Positions 18,107 to 27,579 of a stretch of 64,000 bases of DNA are shown here, one piece after another (within the stretch, counting starts at the first letter, position 1; each line of letters begins with the position of its first letter). The stretch spans positions 1-64,000 of the forward strand of contig JAAVYM010000001.1 of assembly GCA_022791135.1 (NCBI GenBank). Direction: 5' to 3'. A model generated the notes under the pieces. It made no database searches and was not told the origin of the DNA. It saw nothing but the letters and a program-made list of their open reading frames with translations. Source of the stretch: Oscillibacter sp. (GTDB lineage: Bacteria > Bacillota > Clostridia > Oscillospirales > Oscillospiraceae). The position numbers were made by a program, and so were the translations under genes.

Positions 18107-19234
18107 ATGACCAAAATTGACATTATTTCCGGGTTCCTGGGCGCGGGCAAGACCACGCTCATCAAAAAACTGCTGGCTGAGGCCTATCCGGGAGAGAAGC
18201 TGGTGCTGATCGAAAACGAGTTTGGCGAGATCAGCATCGACGGCGGCTTCCTCAAGGAGTCCGGCGTCCAGATCTCCGAGATGTCTTCCGGCTGCATCTG
18301 CTGCTCCCTGGTGGGGGATTTCAACCAAGCGCTGAAGGACGTGGCGGCCCAGTTCCATCCCGACCGCATCCTGATCGAACCCTCCGGCGTGGGGAAGCTG
18401 TCCGACGTTATCGTCGCCGTGGAAAACACCGCGGAGGAGGCCCCGGAGCTGAAGCTGAACAGCTTCGTCACCGTGGCCGACGCCAGCAAGGTCAAGGTTT
18501 ACATGAAGAACTTCGGCGAGTTCTACAACAACCAGATTGAAAGCGCCGGGACCATCGTCCTCTCCCGGACTCAGAAGCTGAGTCAGGAAAAGCTGGAGGC
18601 TGCCGTCGCCATGCTGCGGGAGAAGAACCCCGACGCCGCGATCCTCACCACCCCCTGGGACCAGCTGGACGGCAAAACCATCCTCTCCGCCATTGAGAAA
18701 GTCTCCCTGGCGGAGGAGCTGCTGGCGAAGATGCGGGCTGAGCACGAAGCCGAGGAGGCGGAGCACGCTCACCATCATCATAATCATGAGCATGAGCACC
18801 ATCACGAGCATGAGCACCATCACGAGCATGAGCACCATCACGAGCATGAGCACGGCCACGACCACGATCATCATCATGATCACGAGCATGACCACCACCA
18901 TGATCATGAATGCGATGACCCCAATTGCTCCTGCCACCACCATCACCACCACGCTGACGAGGTCTTTACCTCCTGGGGCAAGGAGACGCCCAAGACATTT
19001 ACCCCGGCAGGAATCGAGAGCATTCTGGCCGCGCTGGACTCCGGGGAGTACGGCAGCATCCTCCGGGCCAAGGGTATCGTGGCCGGCGAGGACGGCGGCT
19101 GGATTGAATTTGATTATGTACCTGAGGAGCACGAGGTCCGGGAGGGCCATCCGGATTACACGGGGCGCCTGTGCGTCATCGGCGCGGATTTGAAGGAGGA
19201 TAAGCTGGCGCAGCTCTTCGGACTCCAAGCCTGA
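18107..19234 (+). CDS. COG0523 (CobW/YeiR/YciC) GTPase metallochaperone with His-rich segment
   Basis: GFLGAGKTTLIKK, ENEFGEISID, GCICCSL motif, long His/Glu/Asp-rich insert HEHEHHHEHEHHH...HHHHHH. Confidence 0.95.
   Translation: MTKIDIISGFLGAGKTTLIKKLLAEAYPGEKLVLIENEFGEISIDGGFLKESGVQISEMSSGCICCSLVGDFNQALKDVAAQFHPDRILIEPSGVGKLSDVIVAVENTAEEAPELKLNSFVTVADASKVKVYMKNFGEFYNNQIESAGTIVLSRTQKLSQEKLEAAVAMLREKNPDAAILTTPWDQLDGKTILSAIEKVSLAEELLAKMRAEHEAEEAEHAHHHHNHEHEHHHEHEHHHEHEHHHEHEHGHDHDHHHDHEHDHHHDHECDDPNCSCHHHHHHADEVFTSWGKETPKTFTPAGIESILAALDSGEYGSILRAKGIVAGEDGGWIEFDYVPEEHEVREGHPDYTGRLCVIGADLKEDKLAQLFGLQA
18788..18853 (+). repeat. 18-bp tandem repeat encoding EHEHHH
   Basis: GAGCATGAGCACCATCAC three perfect copies (18788-18841) plus a 12-bp partial copy. 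Confidence 0.95.
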
Positions 19235-19270
19235 AAAGGAAGTTTACTTTACAAAGGAAGTTTGCTTTAC
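19235..19270 (+). repeat. 18-bp near-perfect tandem repeat spanning intergenic RBS
   Basis: AAAGGAAGTTTACTTTAC / AAAGGAAGTTTGCTTTAC (1 mismatch) directly before ATG 19272. Confidence 0.95.
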
Positions 19271-19271
19271 A

Positions 19272-20201
19272 ATGGATATTCCCGTTTATTTGGTGGCCGG
19301 GTTTTTGGACTCCGGCAAGACCAATTTCATCAACGGTGTCCTGGAGGACGGCTTTGCCCGGAAGGAGCGGACCCTCCTCCTCCGCTGTGAGGAGGGGGAG
19401 GAGGAGTACAATCCCAAGGCCCTGGACAACGTCACGGTCGTGGACATTGAGGACGAAGAGGAACTGACCTGCTCCCGCATGAAGGCCCTGGAGAAGCAGT
19501 ACCGGCCCAGGCAGGTGCTGATTGAGTACAACGGCATGTGGCAAATGGAACGCCTTTACAGGGAAGTCCTCCCAGCTAATTGGGTGTTGTATCAGATTAT
19601 GACGTTCGTGGAAGCGTCCACTTTCGAGCTGTACGCCAAGAACATGGGGCAGCTGATGATGGAGAAAATAACAAATGCGGATCTACTGGTGTTCAACCGG
19701 GCTACGCCGGAGCTGCGGGAGGCCCTGCGGAAGCGGAACCTCCGGATGGTGAACCGTCGGGCGGACATCTATTTTGAAAACGTGGACGGTTCCAGCGAGG
19801 ACTACCTCACCGGGGATGAATGCCCCTTTGACCTGAATCAGCCTGTGATCGACATCCCGGACGACGATTTCGGCGTCTGGTATGTAGACGTCATGGACCA
19901 TCCGGACCGCTATGCCGGGAAGGAAGTCCATATGAGGCTCATCATGTGCCACTCTAAAAACTACCCCGGCGTACACTGTCCCGGGCGTTTTGCCATGGTC
20001 TGCTGCGAGAATGACATCCAGTTCCTGGGCCTGGTCGCCAAGGGCGTGGGTCTGAAGGATTTTAAGAACCGGGACTGGGTGGAGGTCACCGCCCGAATGG
20101 CTGTGGAGAACCACGACGCCTATAAGGGAAAGGGTCCAGTGATGCACGTTTTGACCATCGCGCCCTGCCAAAAGCCCGCCCAGGACGTGGTGTCATTTTG
20201 A
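19272..20201 (+). CDS. second COG0523-like GTPase fused to a C-terminal TIGR03943/DUF1980-like domain
   Basis: YLVAGFLDSGKTNFINGVL Walker A; C-terminal part VHMRLIMCHSKNYPGVHCPGRFAMVCCENDIQFLGLVAKG. Confidence 0.8.
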   Translation: MDIPVYLVAGFLDSGKTNFINGVLEDGFARKERTLLLRCEEGEEEYNPKALDNVTVVDIEDEEELTCSRMKALEKQYRPRQVLIEYNGMWQMERLYREVLPANWVLYQIMTFVEASTFELYAKNMGQLMMEKITNADLLVFNRATPELREALRKRNLRMVNRRADIYFENVDGSSEDYLTGDECPFDLNQPVIDIPDDDFGVWYVDVMDHPDRYAGKEVHMRLIMCHSKNYPGVHCPGRFAMVCCENDIQFLGLVAKGVGLKDFKNRDWVEVTARMAVENHDAYKGKGPVMHVLTIAPCQKPAQDVVSF

Positions 20202-20223
20202 TACGCTTTGTTATACGATTCCT

Positions 20224-20260
20224 AAAAACTCCCCTCCGTTGTGGTACGGAGGGGAGTTTT
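20224..20260. terminator. bidirectional rho-independent terminator
   Basis: AAAACTCCCCTCCGT-TGTGGT-ACGGAGGGGAGTTTT between convergent genes. Confidence 0.88.
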
Positions 20261-20263
20261 CGG

Positions 20264-21196
20264 TCATTTTAAGTTCCGGGGAAGATAGGCCCCATTGCTA
20301 TCGCAGAGTTCGATCCTGGGAGAGGACACCTGTTTTTGGCCCATGGGCAGGGCCGGTATGGAGATGTCCAGCGCGGCTTTGAGACCGGTGTTCACCCAGC
20401 CCCGAAAAAGGCGGCCGTCTCCTTCCCATTCATAGAAGCATGCCTCTTCCGGCAGATCCACGCCCGAGATCACGATGACAGGCTGCTCCTGGGTGCCGAA
20501 GTTCCACTGCGCCAGCCCCTTGAATCCCGGGGAGATTCTGGACCGGCCTCCGAGGATGCAGTAGCGCTCCGGATATACCGCGTCCTTGCACCAAAAGCTC
20601 ATGCACCATTCCCCCTTCCGGTCCGAGAGGAGGACGGCCATATAGTCCGTTAAAAATACCGTTTCCCGGACCTTCAGGCTTTTGGGATTAAAGCGGATGT
20701 GCATGCCCTGGCTTTCGAAATAGTCCGCCGTGGCCTCCGCGATGTCCGCTTCCTCATTGGGATTGACGGAGTTGATGTAGTGAGTGTAGCGCTCCCAGCG
20801 CTCCTGTTCCGCCTGTTCCTGTGCCGCCCGCTCCTGCTGGGCTTGGATGTAGAATACGGCGGCGCTCCAGGCCGCCAGCAGCGTCACTGCCGCCATAGCC
20901 AGCCACGCCAGCAGTTTCCAAAGGTGCTCCCGCTTCATACTCTCCATGATTTGTCCTCCCGCCGTTTTCGGTAGCTCCGCCTGGGTCAGCTCTTTTCCGC
21001 TGAGCAGCTCGCTGACCGACAAGCCCAGCACCTCGGAGAGAGGCTCCAGACTTTCCAGTCCGGGCATGCCCCGGCCGGTCTCCCAGCGGCTGACGGCCTT
21101 ATCCGTCACGTGAAGCCGCTCCGCCAGCTCCGCCTGGCTGAGGTCCAGGCTCTTTCGGCGGGCGGCGATCAGCGCGCCAGTGGCTCTTGCATCCAT
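20264..21196 (-). CDS. XRE-family HTH membrane-anchored regulator
   Basis: LSQAELAERLHVTDKAVSRWETGRGMPGLESLEPLSEVLGLSVSELLSG plus a TM segment; start taken at MDARATG. Confidence 0.88.
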   Translation of the reverse strand: MDARATGALIAARRKSLDLSQAELAERLHVTDKAVSRWETGRGMPGLESLEPLSEVLGLSVSELLSGKELTQAELPKTAGGQIMESMKREHLWKLLAWLAMAAVTLLAAWSAAVFYIQAQQERAAQEQAEQERWERYTHYINSVNPNEEADIAEATADYFESQGMHIRFNPKSLKVRETVFLTDYMAVLLSDRKGEWCMSFWCKDAVYPERYCILGGRSRISPGFKGLAQWNFGTQEQPVIVISGVDLPEEACFYEWEGDGRLFRGWVNTGLKAALDISIPALPMGQKQVSSPRIELCDSNGAYLPRNLK

Positions 21197-21348
21197 AGCA
21201 ATCAACTCCTTTGCCCACAGTATCCCATACCGGCGGGAAAATGTCACCCTATGCTTCGTAGAATCTGGGGATTTTCCGGTTTTGCCGCCGCTTTTACCCG
21301 CACCGCCGGTGCTTCCTCTTTTGCGGCTGTCCATTTCGCTGCCAGCAC

Positions 21349-21377
21349 TTGTCTTTTTCAGTGAAAACTGCTATACT
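21349..21377 (+). promoter_or_regulatory. sigma-A promoter of gdpP
   Basis: TTGTCT-17 bp-TATACT. Confidence 0.65.
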
Positions 21378-21426
21378 ATATAAAATCCGTTGCTATGCGT
21401 ACTTCTTTACAATAAGGAGCGGCGAT

Positions 21427-23421
21427 ATGAACAATAAAAAACTCTCCCGCTTGTTGGAGCCGAATTTGCAGCTGTACTTCCTCTGCCTCCTGGCCTTTAC
21501 CCTGGCTGCCGTGACGGTCAGCCCTTTGCTGGCCCTGACGGAGGGGGTGGCCACTGTGGCGCTGTACGCTTACTTTGTCCGCAGCAACAAAAAGCGGCGG
21601 CAGAGTGTCTTGCAGTATATCGACAACGTCACCGGCAACGTGGACACCGCCAGCAAATCCACGCTGATCAACTCCCCCCTGCCCATCATGGTTTTCCGCC
21701 CCGACACTGGCGAGGTGATCTGGAGCAATGAGAATTTCCTCCAGCTGGCCGGCGTCCGGGAACACCTCTTCGAAATGAAGGTGGAGGATGCCGCTCCGGA
21801 ATTCCCTGTCCAGTGGCTGCTGGAGGGACGGCGGGAGTGCCCCGACCGGGTGCGGATGAACAACCGCCAGTTCCGGGTTTACGGCAGCCTGGTCCGGGCA
21901 AAGGGCCGCAGTGGGGAGCAGAATCTGGTCGCCACCACCTATTGGGTGGACACCACGGAGATGGACCGGCTCCGGGCGGATTACGACGCCACCCGCCTGG
22001 TGATGGGCATCGTGATGGTGGACAATTACGAGGACCTGATGAATGCCTGCGCGGATACCCAGCGCAGCGCCGTCCTGGCCCAGATTGACGAAAAGCTGAG
22101 CAGCTGGGCTGCCGTGGGCCGGGGACTGCTGATCAAGACCGAGCGGGACCACTACCTCTTTTTGTTTGAGGAGCAGTATTACGCCCACTATGTGGAGGAG
22201 AAATTTTCCGTCCTGGACGCCATTCGGGATATCCGGGTGGGGGAGGGGACCCACCCCACCCTCTCCATCGGCCTGGGCCGGGAGGCGGACAGCATCCCGG
22301 CGCTGTATAAGAACGCCGCCCTCTCCTTGGAAATGGCCCTGAGCCGGGGCGGCGACCAGGCGGTAGTCCGAGGGAAGACGGACTTCACCTTTTACGGAGG
22401 ACGGGCCAAGACCACGGAAAAGCGCACCAAGGTCAAGTCCCGGGTTATGGCCAACGCCCTGCGGGAGCTGCTGGCGGACTCGGCGGAGATCTATATCATG
22501 GGCCATAGCTTCGCCGACATGGACGCCGTGGGCGCGGCGGCAGGTGTGTGCTGTGCCGCCCGGAAGCTGGGGCGGAAGGCCCAGATCGTCATCGACCTGG
22601 AGAAAAACGCCGCCCAGTCTGTGTTGTCCATGCTGCGCAAGTTGCCGGAGTATGAGGGCGTGTTTGTCAACCCGGCGGACGCCTTTGTGAAGATGCGTTC
22701 CGGCGCGCTGCTGGTGGTGGTGGACACCAACCGGCCGGATCTGGTGGAAAGTCCTCAGATTCTGGAGTCCAGCAGCCGCGTGGCGGTCATCGACCACCAC
22801 CGCCGGGCCGCCAGCTATATTGAAAACGCCGCCTTCAGCTTCCATGAACCCTACGCCTCCTCCGCCTCGGAGCTGGTGACGGAGCTGCTGCAATACCTGA
22901 TTGAACCCAGCAGCCTCCTGCGGGAGGAGGCGGAGGCGCTGCTGGCCGGCATCGTGCTGGATACGAAGCACTTCGTCCTCCGCACCGGGGGCCGGACCTT
23001 TGAGGCGGCGGCGTTCCTCCGGCGGGCCGGAGCGGACACGTCGGATGTCCAGCGCTTGTTCCAAGGGGATCTGGAGGGCATGGTTTCCAAATACGACGTC
23101 ATCCGCCAGGCAGAGCTGTACCGCCCGGACGTGGCCCTGGCGGTGGTCAACCAGGACGGCATCGATCGGGTGGCCGCTGCTCAGGCGGCGGACGAGCTGC
23201 TGACGCTGAAGGGAGTCAAGGCATCCTTCGTGGTTTACCGCAGCGGGTCGGCCATCCAGATGAGCGGCCGCTCCCTGGGGGAGATCAACGTCCAGGTGAT
23301 CCTGGAGGCTCTGGGCGGCGGCGGCAACTCCGCCACCGCCGGGGGGCGCATTGAAAACGGCGATATTCTGGATGTGCGGGAAAGGCTGACTCAGGCCATC
23401 GACGCATATTTTGAGAAATAG
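21427..23421 (+). CDS. gdpP: GdpP c-di-AMP phosphodiesterase (PAS, degenerate GGDEF, DHH/DHHA1)
   Basis: N-terminal TMs; IMGHSFADMDAVGAAAGV, VVVDTNRPD, VIDHHRR DHH motifs; GGGGNSATAGGRI DHHA1; start MNNKKLSRLLEP. Confidence 0.94.
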   Translation: MNNKKLSRLLEPNLQLYFLCLLAFTLAAVTVSPLLALTEGVATVALYAYFVRSNKKRRQSVLQYIDNVTGNVDTASKSTLINSPLPIMVFRPDTGEVIWSNENFLQLAGVREHLFEMKVEDAAPEFPVQWLLEGRRECPDRVRMNNRQFRVYGSLVRAKGRSGEQNLVATTYWVDTTEMDRLRADYDATRLVMGIVMVDNYEDLMNACADTQRSAVLAQIDEKLSSWAAVGRGLLIKTERDHYLFLFEEQYYAHYVEEKFSVLDAIRDIRVGEGTHPTLSIGLGREADSIPALYKNAALSLEMALSRGGDQAVVRGKTDFTFYGGRAKTTEKRTKVKSRVMANALRELLADSAEIYIMGHSFADMDAVGAAAGVCCAARKLGRKAQIVIDLEKNAAQSVLSMLRKLPEYEGVFVNPADAFVKMRSGALLVVVDTNRPDLVESPQILESSSRVAVIDHHRRAASYIENAAFSFHEPYASSASELVTELLQYLIEPSSLLREEAEALLAGIVLDTKHFVLRTGGRTFEAAAFLRRAGADTSDVQRLFQGDLEGMVSKYDVIRQAELYRPDVALAVVNQDGIDRVAAAQAADELLTLKGVKASFVVYRSGSAIQMSGRSLGEINVQVILEALGGGGNSATAGGRIENGDILDVRERLTQAIDAYFEK

Positions 23422-23578
23422 GAAGAAGCGAACGAAACGGCAGTGCGCCGCTTATGCGGGGACCGCCTGCCGGATGGGACGCTTTTTTATGGGGCTGCCA
23501 GGAGATTTCCGTGGAAGCTCAAAATGGAAAGAGAATTGATTCCATGATGAAATAAACGAGAAAAGGGAGTTTGTTGCA

Positions 23579-24028
23579 ATGAAAGTCATTTTACAGCAGG
23601 ACGTCAAGGGCCAGGGCAAGAAGGGCCAGATGGTGGAGGTCTCCGAGGGCTATGCCCGGAATTTCCTCCTGCCCCGGAAGATCGCCGTCCCCGCTACGGC
23701 GGACGCCATCAACACCATGAATCTCAAGGAGAAGGCCAAACGGGCCGAGGAGGCCCGCCAGAAGGCCCTGGCCGAGGAGACCGCCGAAAAGCTGAAGGGT
23801 TGCATGGTCAAGCTCACCGCCCGGGCGGGCAGCGGCGGCAAACTCTTCGGTGCCGTCACCAACAAGGAGATTTCCGAGGGGCTTCAAAAGCAGTTCGGCA
23901 TTGACATCCCCAAGCAGAAGCTGGTGTTAGAGGAGCCGATCAAATCCTTCGGCAATTACGAAATCAAGGCCCGGCTGGGCTTTGAAGTGGTTGCCACGGT
24001 CTACGTCTCCGTTTTCGAGGAGACGTGA
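23579..24028 (+). CDS. rplI: 50S ribosomal protein L9
   Basis: MKVILQQDVKGQGKKGQMVEVSEGYARNFLLPRKIA. Confidence 0.98.
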   Translation: MKVILQQDVKGQGKKGQMVEVSEGYARNFLLPRKIAVPATADAINTMNLKEKAKRAEEARQKALAEETAEKLKGCMVKLTARAGSGGKLFGAVTNKEISEGLQKQFGIDIPKQKLVLEEPIKSFGNYEIKARLGFEVVATVYVSVFEET

Positions 24029-24274
24029 GAAAATTCGAGAAGCCCTTCCGCCTTCTCCCGCTATGCGGAGGGGCCGGCCGCTTGCATAAGCTGTGCCTAT
24101 CGGGGAAGGCACATTTTGTCGGGTAATTTTTCCTTTGAACGGCGATAGGAAAGATGGAAACCCGCCGGGGTTCTGGGCATTTTCTTATCGGGTGAAAAAT
24201 TTCTTTGCCGGTTCACGCACCTTTCCCGGTTGCCGCAGCTTCTATAATTCCCAAGAAGGGGGGTGCACGCCCTT

Positions 24275-25624
24275 ATGGCCAACGAGGACCTTTTGCTCCG
24301 TCAGATGCCCCACAGCCTGGAGGGGGAACAGGCCGTTCTGGGTTCTATGCTCATTGACCCGGACTGCGTAAAGGAGGTCATGGACAAGCTCCGGCCGGAG
24401 GACTTCTACCTCCGGCAGAACCGGGAGATCTTCGAGACCATTTACACCATGTTCGCCTATGCCCGGCCGATCGACGGCATCACTGTCTTTGAGGAGCTGC
24501 AAAAGGCCGGGGTTTCCGACGAGAATACCCGTTCCTATCTGGCCCAGCTGATGGAGATCACCCCCACCAGCGCCAATGCCATGGAGTACGCCGCCATCGT
24601 CCGGGACAAAGCGCTGCTTCGCTCCGTGGCCCAGGCGGCGGGAGAGATCACCGCCCTGGTCCAGGAGGGCGTGGGGGAGGCTGCGGTCATTTTGGAGGCT
24701 GCGGAACAGAAAATTTATGCAATCCGCCGGGGACAAAGCGCCCAGGAGATGGTCTCCTTGCGGCAGGTCCTGCCCGATGTGCTGGACCGGCTGGGCGAGA
24801 TGAGCGAGCACGAAAATCATCTCCCGGGCCTGTCCACCGGCCTGTCCGCCATCGACAATAAAATTACCGGATTGAACAAGTCGGACCTGATCCTCCTGGC
24901 CGCCCGGCCCGGCATGGGCAAGACCTCCCTGGCGCTGAATTTGGCGCTGAACGTGGCCAAGGGGGAGGGGAAAACCGTGGCGGTGTTCTCCCTGGAGATG
25001 TCCCGGGAGCAGCTGGCCACCCGGCTGCTCTCCTCCGAGGCCCTGGTAGAAAATAACCGCCTGCGCACCGGGATGCTCCGGGAGACGGATTGGGAGAAAA
25101 TCGCCGGGGCCGCCACCGTGCTGAACCGGCTGGATATCCGTATCGATGATAACCCGCTGCTGTCTGTGGCGGATATGAACGCCAAGTGCCGGAGGTTGGA
25201 CAACCTGGCCCTGGTGGTGGTGGACTACCTCCAGCTGATGAGTTCGGCCGGGGGAAACAGCCGGGGCGGCGAGAACCGCCAGCAGGTGGTTTCCGATATG
25301 TCCCGGATGCTGAAAATCATGGCCAAGGAGCTGGACGTCCCGGTGATCTGCCTCAGTCAGCTCAGCCGCGCCAATGAAAAGCGGGATGACAAACGGCCCA
25401 TGCTCTCGGACCTCCGGGAGTCCGGCGCCATCGAGCAGGATGCGGACATCGTCTTGTTCCTGTACCGGGATGACTACTACAACGAGGATTCTGAAAAGCA
25501 CAATATTGCAGAATGTATTGTGGCCAAGAACCGCCACGGCGAAACCGGAAAGGTGGAGCTGCGCTGGATGCCGGAATACACCCAGTTCTCCACCTTGGAC
25601 AAGCGCTATGACGACGAAGACTGA
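24275..25624 (+). CDS. dnaB: replicative DNA helicase DnaB
   Basis: MPHSLEGEQAVLGSMLIDPDCV...; GRPGMGKTSLALN-like Walker A (AARPGMGKTSLALNLAL), FSLEMSREQLATR, SDLRESGAIEQDADIVLFLYR. Confidence 0.97.
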   Translation: MANEDLLLRQMPHSLEGEQAVLGSMLIDPDCVKEVMDKLRPEDFYLRQNREIFETIYTMFAYARPIDGITVFEELQKAGVSDENTRSYLAQLMEITPTSANAMEYAAIVRDKALLRSVAQAAGEITALVQEGVGEAAVILEAAEQKIYAIRRGQSAQEMVSLRQVLPDVLDRLGEMSEHENHLPGLSTGLSAIDNKITGLNKSDLILLAARPGMGKTSLALNLALNVAKGEGKTVAVFSLEMSREQLATRLLSSEALVENNRLRTGMLRETDWEKIAGAATVLNRLDIRIDDNPLLSVADMNAKCRRLDNLALVVVDYLQLMSSAGGNSRGGENRQQVVSDMSRMLKIMAKELDVPVICLSQLSRANEKRDDKRPMLSDLRESGAIEQDADIVLFLYRDDYYNEDSEKHNIAECIVAKNRHGETGKVELRWMPEYTQFSTLDKRYDDED

Positions 25625-27074
25625 GCTGCGGGACGCGTGGCGGTTCATGCTGCGGTTGGCGGACGGGAGCGGCGCGCCCCAGCGGCTGTTGGCGGCGGTA
25701 TCCGGAGGGCTGGATTCCATGTGCCTGCTCCAGTTCCTGCTGGACTGGACAGCGGAAATGGGCGGAGAGGTATTCGCCGCCCACTTCAACCACCGCCTCC
25801 GGGGAGAGGCGGCGGACTGGGACGAGTCCTTTGTCCGGAATTGGTGCAGGGAGCGCGGCATCCCCTTCCTTCGGGGAGAGGGGGAGGTTCGGGCTTACGC
25901 AAAGCAAGCGGGACTGACCTTGGAGGAGGCTGCCCGGCAGATGCGCTACGGCTTTTTGGAGAGGACGGCGGCGGAACGGCGCTGCGGCTGGATTCTGACT
26001 GCCCACCACGCCGACGATAACGCTGAGACCATGCTGCTGAATCTTATCCGGGGAGCCGGGAGCCGGGGCCTGGCGGGTATTCCGGCGGTGCGGGGGAGAA
26101 TCGCCAGGCCCTTCCTCCGGCTGGAAAGGGCGGAGCTGGAGCGCTACGCCGCTGCCCGGGGTATTCCCCATGTGGAGGACGAGACCAATCGGGACCCGGA
26201 CGCCGCCGCTCGGAACCGTCTGCGTCAGAAGGTGATGCCGGTCCTGCGGGAGCTGAATCCCCGGGCCGCCCAGAACATGGGCCGTACCGCCGCCATTTTG
26301 AGCCGGGAAAACGCATTTTTGGATCAGCAGGCCAAGGCCCTGGCGGCAAAGGCGCGGATAGAGGACGGCGCGCTGTGCATGCCGCGGCGGGAACTGAACG
26401 AGGCCCCGCCAGCCCTGGCGGCGGCGGCGGTTTTGGAGCTGCTGGAGCGGGCCTGCGGAGGGCGGAAAAACCTGACGGCCGTGGACGCGGAAACCGTTTT
26501 GGATTTCTGCCGGAACCGGCCAGGTCGGTGGGAGCTGCGGCTCTCTTACAACCTGGTGGTTCGAGGAGAGGGGGAGGAGCTGGTTATCTCGGTCCCGCCC
26601 CTTCCGCCGGGACCCGCCGCAATTTGGCCGGGGCGGACGGTGACGTTTGGCGAGTGGGATGTGACGCTGGGAGTGGAGCCGGGACCGGCTTACACGTACC
26701 GAATCGCTCTGCCGGGAGGCGTACCCTTGTCGGTGACGGCCTGGCAGAAGGGGGACCGTATGACCCTTCCCGGCGCCCGGGGGTCCCGGACGTTGAAACG
26801 GCTTTGCGCCGACGCGGGGGTTCGCCCCTGGCAGCGGGATGCCCTCCCGGTGCTGCGGGTGGGGGAGGCTGCCGCCGCCGTGCCGGGAGTGGGCCTGGCC
26901 GAGGGTTTTGTGCCGGGGCCGGATGAAAAAGCCTGGTTTGTGACATTTTATAAAAATAGAGACAAGGAGGAAGCAGAGAATGAGAAGCGAAATGGAGCAG
27001 GATATTCTGAAGGTATTGGTGACGGAGGAACAGCTCAAGGCCCGGGTGGCCGAGCTGGGGGAGGAGCTGTATGA
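25608..27074 (+). CDS. tilS: tRNA(Ile)-lysidine synthase TilS
   Basis: AVSGGLDSMCLLQFLLDW PP-loop, AHFNHRLRGEAADWDE, TAHHADDNAETMLLNLIRG; ATG overlaps the dnaB end; the frame stays open into hpt. Confidence 0.92.
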   Translation: MTTKTELRDAWRFMLRLADGSGAPQRLLAAVSGGLDSMCLLQFLLDWTAEMGGEVFAAHFNHRLRGEAADWDESFVRNWCRERGIPFLRGEGEVRAYAKQAGLTLEEAARQMRYGFLERTAAERRCGWILTAHHADDNAETMLLNLIRGAGSRGLAGIPAVRGRIARPFLRLERAELERYAAARGIPHVEDETNRDPDAAARNRLRQKVMPVLRELNPRAAQNMGRTAAILSRENAFLDQQAKALAAKARIEDGALCMPRRELNEAPPALAAAAVLELLERACGGRKNLTAVDAETVLDFCRNRPGRWELRLSYNLVVRGEGEELVISVPPLPPGPAAIWPGRTVTFGEWDVTLGVEPGPAYTYRIALPGGVPLSVTAWQKGDRMTLPGARGSRTLKRLCADAGVRPWQRDALPVLRVGEAAAAVPGVGLAEGFVPGPDEKAWFVTFYKNRDKEEAENEKRNGAGYSEGIGDGGTAQGPGGRAGGGAV

Positions 27075-27534
27075 GAAGTTCCAGGGGAAAAAGCCCTTGT
27101 TCTTAGGCGTGCTGAAGGGGAGCTTTGTGTTTATGACCGATCTGGTCCGGGCTTGCCAGCTCAAAAGCGACGTGGAATTCATTGCCGTCAGCTCCTATGG
27201 AAATGCGACGTCTTCTTCCGGGCGGGTGCAGATCGACCACGACCTCCGGCAGGATATCACCGGGCGGCATCTGATCATCGTGGAGGATATCTTGGATTCC
27301 GGGACGACGCTGGCTTTTTTAAAGGAGTACTTTCTGACCAAAGGGGCGGCTTCCATCACCATCGTGACGCTGCTGGATAAGCCCGCCCGGCGGGAAAAAG
27401 CCGTCACCGCCGATCTCTCCGGCTTCACGGTTCCGGATGAGTTCGTGGTGGGCTACGGGCTGGACTATGCCCAGCTGTATCGAAATATCCCTTATATCGG
27501 CGTGCTGAAGCCGGAGGTCTACGCCGGAAAGTAA
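26980..27534 (+). CDS. hpt: hypoxanthine phosphoribosyltransferase
   Basis: LFLGVLKGSFVFMTDL, LIIVEDILDSGTTLAFL PRPP loop; GGAGG RBS. Confidence 0.97.
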   Translation: MRSEMEQDILKVLVTEEQLKARVAELGEELYEKFQGKKPLFLGVLKGSFVFMTDLVRACQLKSDVEFIAVSSYGNATSSSGRVQIDHDLRQDITGRHLIIVEDILDSGTTLAFLKEYFLTKGAASITIVTLLDKPARREKAVTADLSGFTVPDEFVVGYGLDYAQLYRNIPYIGVLKPEVYAGK

Positions 27535-27579
27535 CAAGCGCCCTGCTGTCATGGGACGGCGCAAAGGAGGAATGCCATC

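Noticed and set aside
18780-18950. CRISPR-like repetitive tract
   Set aside because: In-frame His-rich coding repeat with no unique spacers.
21376-23064. 562-aa minus-strand ORF
   Set aside because: Shadow ORF of gdpP.
24028-24274. Possible structured leader before dnaB (CCTATCG...CGATAGG, repeated TCGGGT-A/T-rich segments)
   Set aside because: Pairing is short and no competing expression platform is evident; too weak to report without covariation data.
25374-25607. N-terminal extension of tilS inside dnaB
   Set aside because: Out-of-frame dnaB reading; TilS starts at MTTKTELRDAW (25608).
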